IMG/VR virus record: IMGVR_UViG_3300020595_002975 | Span: 1 to 31,310 of that record | Reading direction: 5' to 3' (one strand) | Length of the DNA: 31,310 nucleotides | Source of the DNA: a virus | Shown: in pieces, positions 29,876 through 31,310 of the stretch | Layout of the letters: each line of letters starts with the position of its first letter | Position numbering within the stretch: the stretch's first letter is position 1 | Program-made: the position numbers and the translations under genes | Notes under the pieces: generated by a model | The model's input: only the letters and a program-made list of their open reading frames with translations | The model's database searches: none | Told to the model about the DNA's origin: nothing

Positions 29876-30773
29876 TTATATAACTTTAAATAATATGGGG
29901 TCATCTGGGGGATTATGCTCTCAACTCCAAATCTTTTCAGGACTTTTATCAGTAGCAAGAGCTAATAATTTAAAAATAGTTTTTTCAAAAGAAAATATTG
30001 AGGGAATTTTAACTAAATATCCTCCAACCCAAGAACCTATTCAAACTAAAATTAGAATTTTTGATTTATTAGATTTAGAAAAGGAATATGAAATAAAACC
30101 TTTAGAATTTTTTAATAATTTTGAAGATAAATCTATTAATTTTCATACTACTAGATATGATAAAACTTTATTTAATTTAAAATCTGGGGTTAATTACAAT
30201 TTAATAGGTAGATTTGATTTATATTCTTATTGGTATGATTCTATAGGACAAGAAGTAGAAAAATGGGATTTTCTTCCCAACCTTCAAAATCAATCAACTA
30301 AAAGAATGAAAGATATTAAAAAATATTTTAGAAATGATAAACCTACTGTTAGTATTCATATAAGAAGAGGGGATTATTTGTTATCTAACTTTTCTTTTTG
30401 TATATTGGATCATGAATATTATACAAAAGCAATAGTAGATCAATTTATGCCCACAGAAGATTATAATTTTGTAGTTTTTTCTAATGATATAGAATTTGCT
30501 AAAAACTTACTTGAAGGAGATAATATATATTTTGTCACCCCCGAAGGAGGAGATAAAGTATGTACTGATTCAGAAAAAGAAGATTTAGCCTTAATGAGTT
30601 TATGTGATCATCATATTACTTGTAACAGCTCTTATTCATGGTGGGGTGCTTATTTGAGTAAAAATAAAAATAAAAAAATAATATGTCCCACTAATTGGTT
30701 AAAACAAGACCATCAATCTTCTTGGATTAATGGTAATTACTATCCACCAAGTTGGATAAATATAGATAATTAA
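29868..30773 (+). CDS. Alpha-1,2-fucosyltransferase-like (GT11)
   Basis: 301 residues. GSSGGLCSQLQIFSG (11-25) corresponds to the GGLGNQ-like acceptor start of GT11, and VSIHIRRGDY (161-170) is the HxRRGDY GDP-binding motif. NSSYSWWGAYLS near residue 254-265 matches the SSFSWW motif. GT11 enzymes transfer fucose from GDP-fucose to a galactose. The sugar here might be fucose or another GDP-6-deoxyhexose made from the Gmd product. GDP-fucose synthase (Fcl) is not in the window and may be supplied by the host or beyond the edge. Confidence 0.85.
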   Translation: MTNYITLNNMGSSGGLCSQLQIFSGLLSVARANNLKIVFSKENIEGILTKYPPTQEPIQTKIRIFDLLDLEKEYEIKPLEFFNNFEDKSINFHTTRYDKTLFNLKSGVNYNLIGRFDLYSYWYDSIGQEVEKWDFLPNLQNQSTKRMKDIKKYFRNDKPTVSIHIRRGDYLLSNFSFCILDHEYYTKAIVDQFMPTEDYNFVVFSNDIEFAKNLLEGDNIYFVTPEGGDKVCTDSEKEDLALMSLCDHHITCNSSYSWWGAYLSKNKNKKIICPTNWLKQDHQSSWINGNYYPPSWINIDN

Positions 30774-30774
30774 T

Positions 30775-31310
30775 ATGAAAAAAGTAGTTTATATAACGGG
30801 TTGTTTAGGATTTATTGGATATCATGTTACTCGTTCTTGTTTAAACAAAGGATGGCATGTACGAGGTATTGATAAATGTACTTATGCCGCCAATAAACAT
30901 TTATTAGACGAATTTTATGGTTATGATAATTTTGTATTTGAAGATAAAGATATTAATGATATTGAGTTTTTATATGAATGTGATTATATTATTAATACTG
31001 CAGCAGAAACTCATGTTGGTAATTCAATTGTTAAAAGTAACGATTTTTTAACTTCAAATATAAATGGTGTACATAATATATTAGAATTAATAAAAAATTA
31101 TAGAGCTGAAAGTTCCCAATTACCAACCTTACTACATTTCTCTACAGATGAAGTTTATGGAGATATAACAGAAGGAGAACATATTGAAACTGATATATTA
31201 AAACCATCAAATCCTTATTCAGCAACTAAAGCAGCAGCTGATCAATTAATTATGGCTTGGGGGAGAACATATTCAATCCCTTATGTTATATTAAGACCTA
31301 CAAACAATTA
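30775..31310 (+). CDS. NDP-glucose 4,6-dehydratase-like SDR (3' partial)
   Basis: Starts at ATG 30775, one base after the fucosyltransferase stop, and stays open to the window edge (178 codons visible). TGCLGFIG (8-15) is the NAD loop, FSTDEVYGD (122-130) and Tyr148/Lys152 in NPYSATKAA are the catalytic groups with Thr124-Asp125-Glu126 as in RmlB. RmlB converts dTDP-glucose to the 4-keto-6-deoxy intermediate; a UDP-sugar substrate is possible. Together with Gmd it indicates at least two deoxysugar routes. The C-terminal substrate domain is missing because of the window edge. Confidence 0.9.
   Translation, partial: MKKVVYITGCLGFIGYHVTRSCLNKGWHVRGIDKCTYAANKHLLDEFYGYDNFVFEDKDINDIEFLYECDYIINTAAETHVGNSIVKSNDFLTSNINGVHNILELIKNYRAESSQLPTLLHFSTDEVYGDITEGEHIETDILKPSNPYSATKAAADQLIMAWGRTYSIPYVILRPTNN

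Overview
The window looks like part of a large, AT-rich, T4-like tailed phage (or prophage-like contig) that infects a marine-type Bacteroidetes/Flavobacteriia host. The phage assignment rests on a T4-type replisome: a family B DNA polymerase, a gp45-like sliding clamp, and gp44 and gp62 clamp-loader subunits. An endolysin with a holin candidate, one lone tRNA, and dozens of small tightly packed or overlapping genes, all on the + strand, support it. The host inference rests on exported proteins whose signal peptides end in YSQ/WSQ/SCTAQ-like sites, on gene starts with A/T-rich leaders instead of strong Shine-Dalgarno sites, and on several intergenic promoters of the Bacteroidetes type (TTTG, 19-21 bases, TAnnTTTG-like).

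Layout. 1-5244 is an envelope and lysis block: a CsgG-like secretion-channel protein (cut by the window edge), a predicted outer-membrane barrel with an extreme Gly/Ser/Asp-Glu-Lys low-complexity linker, a holin candidate, an AmpD-type amidase, a membrane/coiled-coil protein with an EF-hand loop, and a lipoprotein nuclease. 5307-11577 is a nucleotide and DNA-modification block: an AT-hook protein, a DpdA/TGT-like transglycosylase, QueC, tRNA-Gln(UUG), thioredoxin, QueD-like, QueE, FolE, a phosphoribosyltransferase and a MazG-like NTP pyrophosphohydrolase. FolE, QueD, QueE and QueC would make a 7-deazaguanine base from GTP, and DpdA would put it into phage DNA. Three of these enzymes lack or vary canonical metal-site residues.

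11577-21885 is the replication block. The DNA polymerase is split into two genes with a mannose-6-phosphate-isomerase-type cupin and a small basic protein between the halves. After the clamp comes a chaperone set (Hsp20, GroES, GroEL), then the clamp loader, a DUF1599-like protein and a Cas4/RecB-like Fe-S nuclease.

21931-31310 is a glycan block: two GT4 and one GT2 glycosyltransferases, a ColD/RfbH-like DegT protein with His in place of the catalytic Lys, a second cupin, a GNA1-like acetyltransferase, a half-size aminotransferase, GDP-mannose 4,6-dehydratase, a GT11 fucosyltransferase, and an RmlB-like dehydratase cut by the right edge. These could make and attach deoxysugars to the virion or host surface.

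No convincing minus-strand gene, CRISPR array, insertion sequence or intrinsic terminator was seen. No gene-free stretch exceeds 300 bases.
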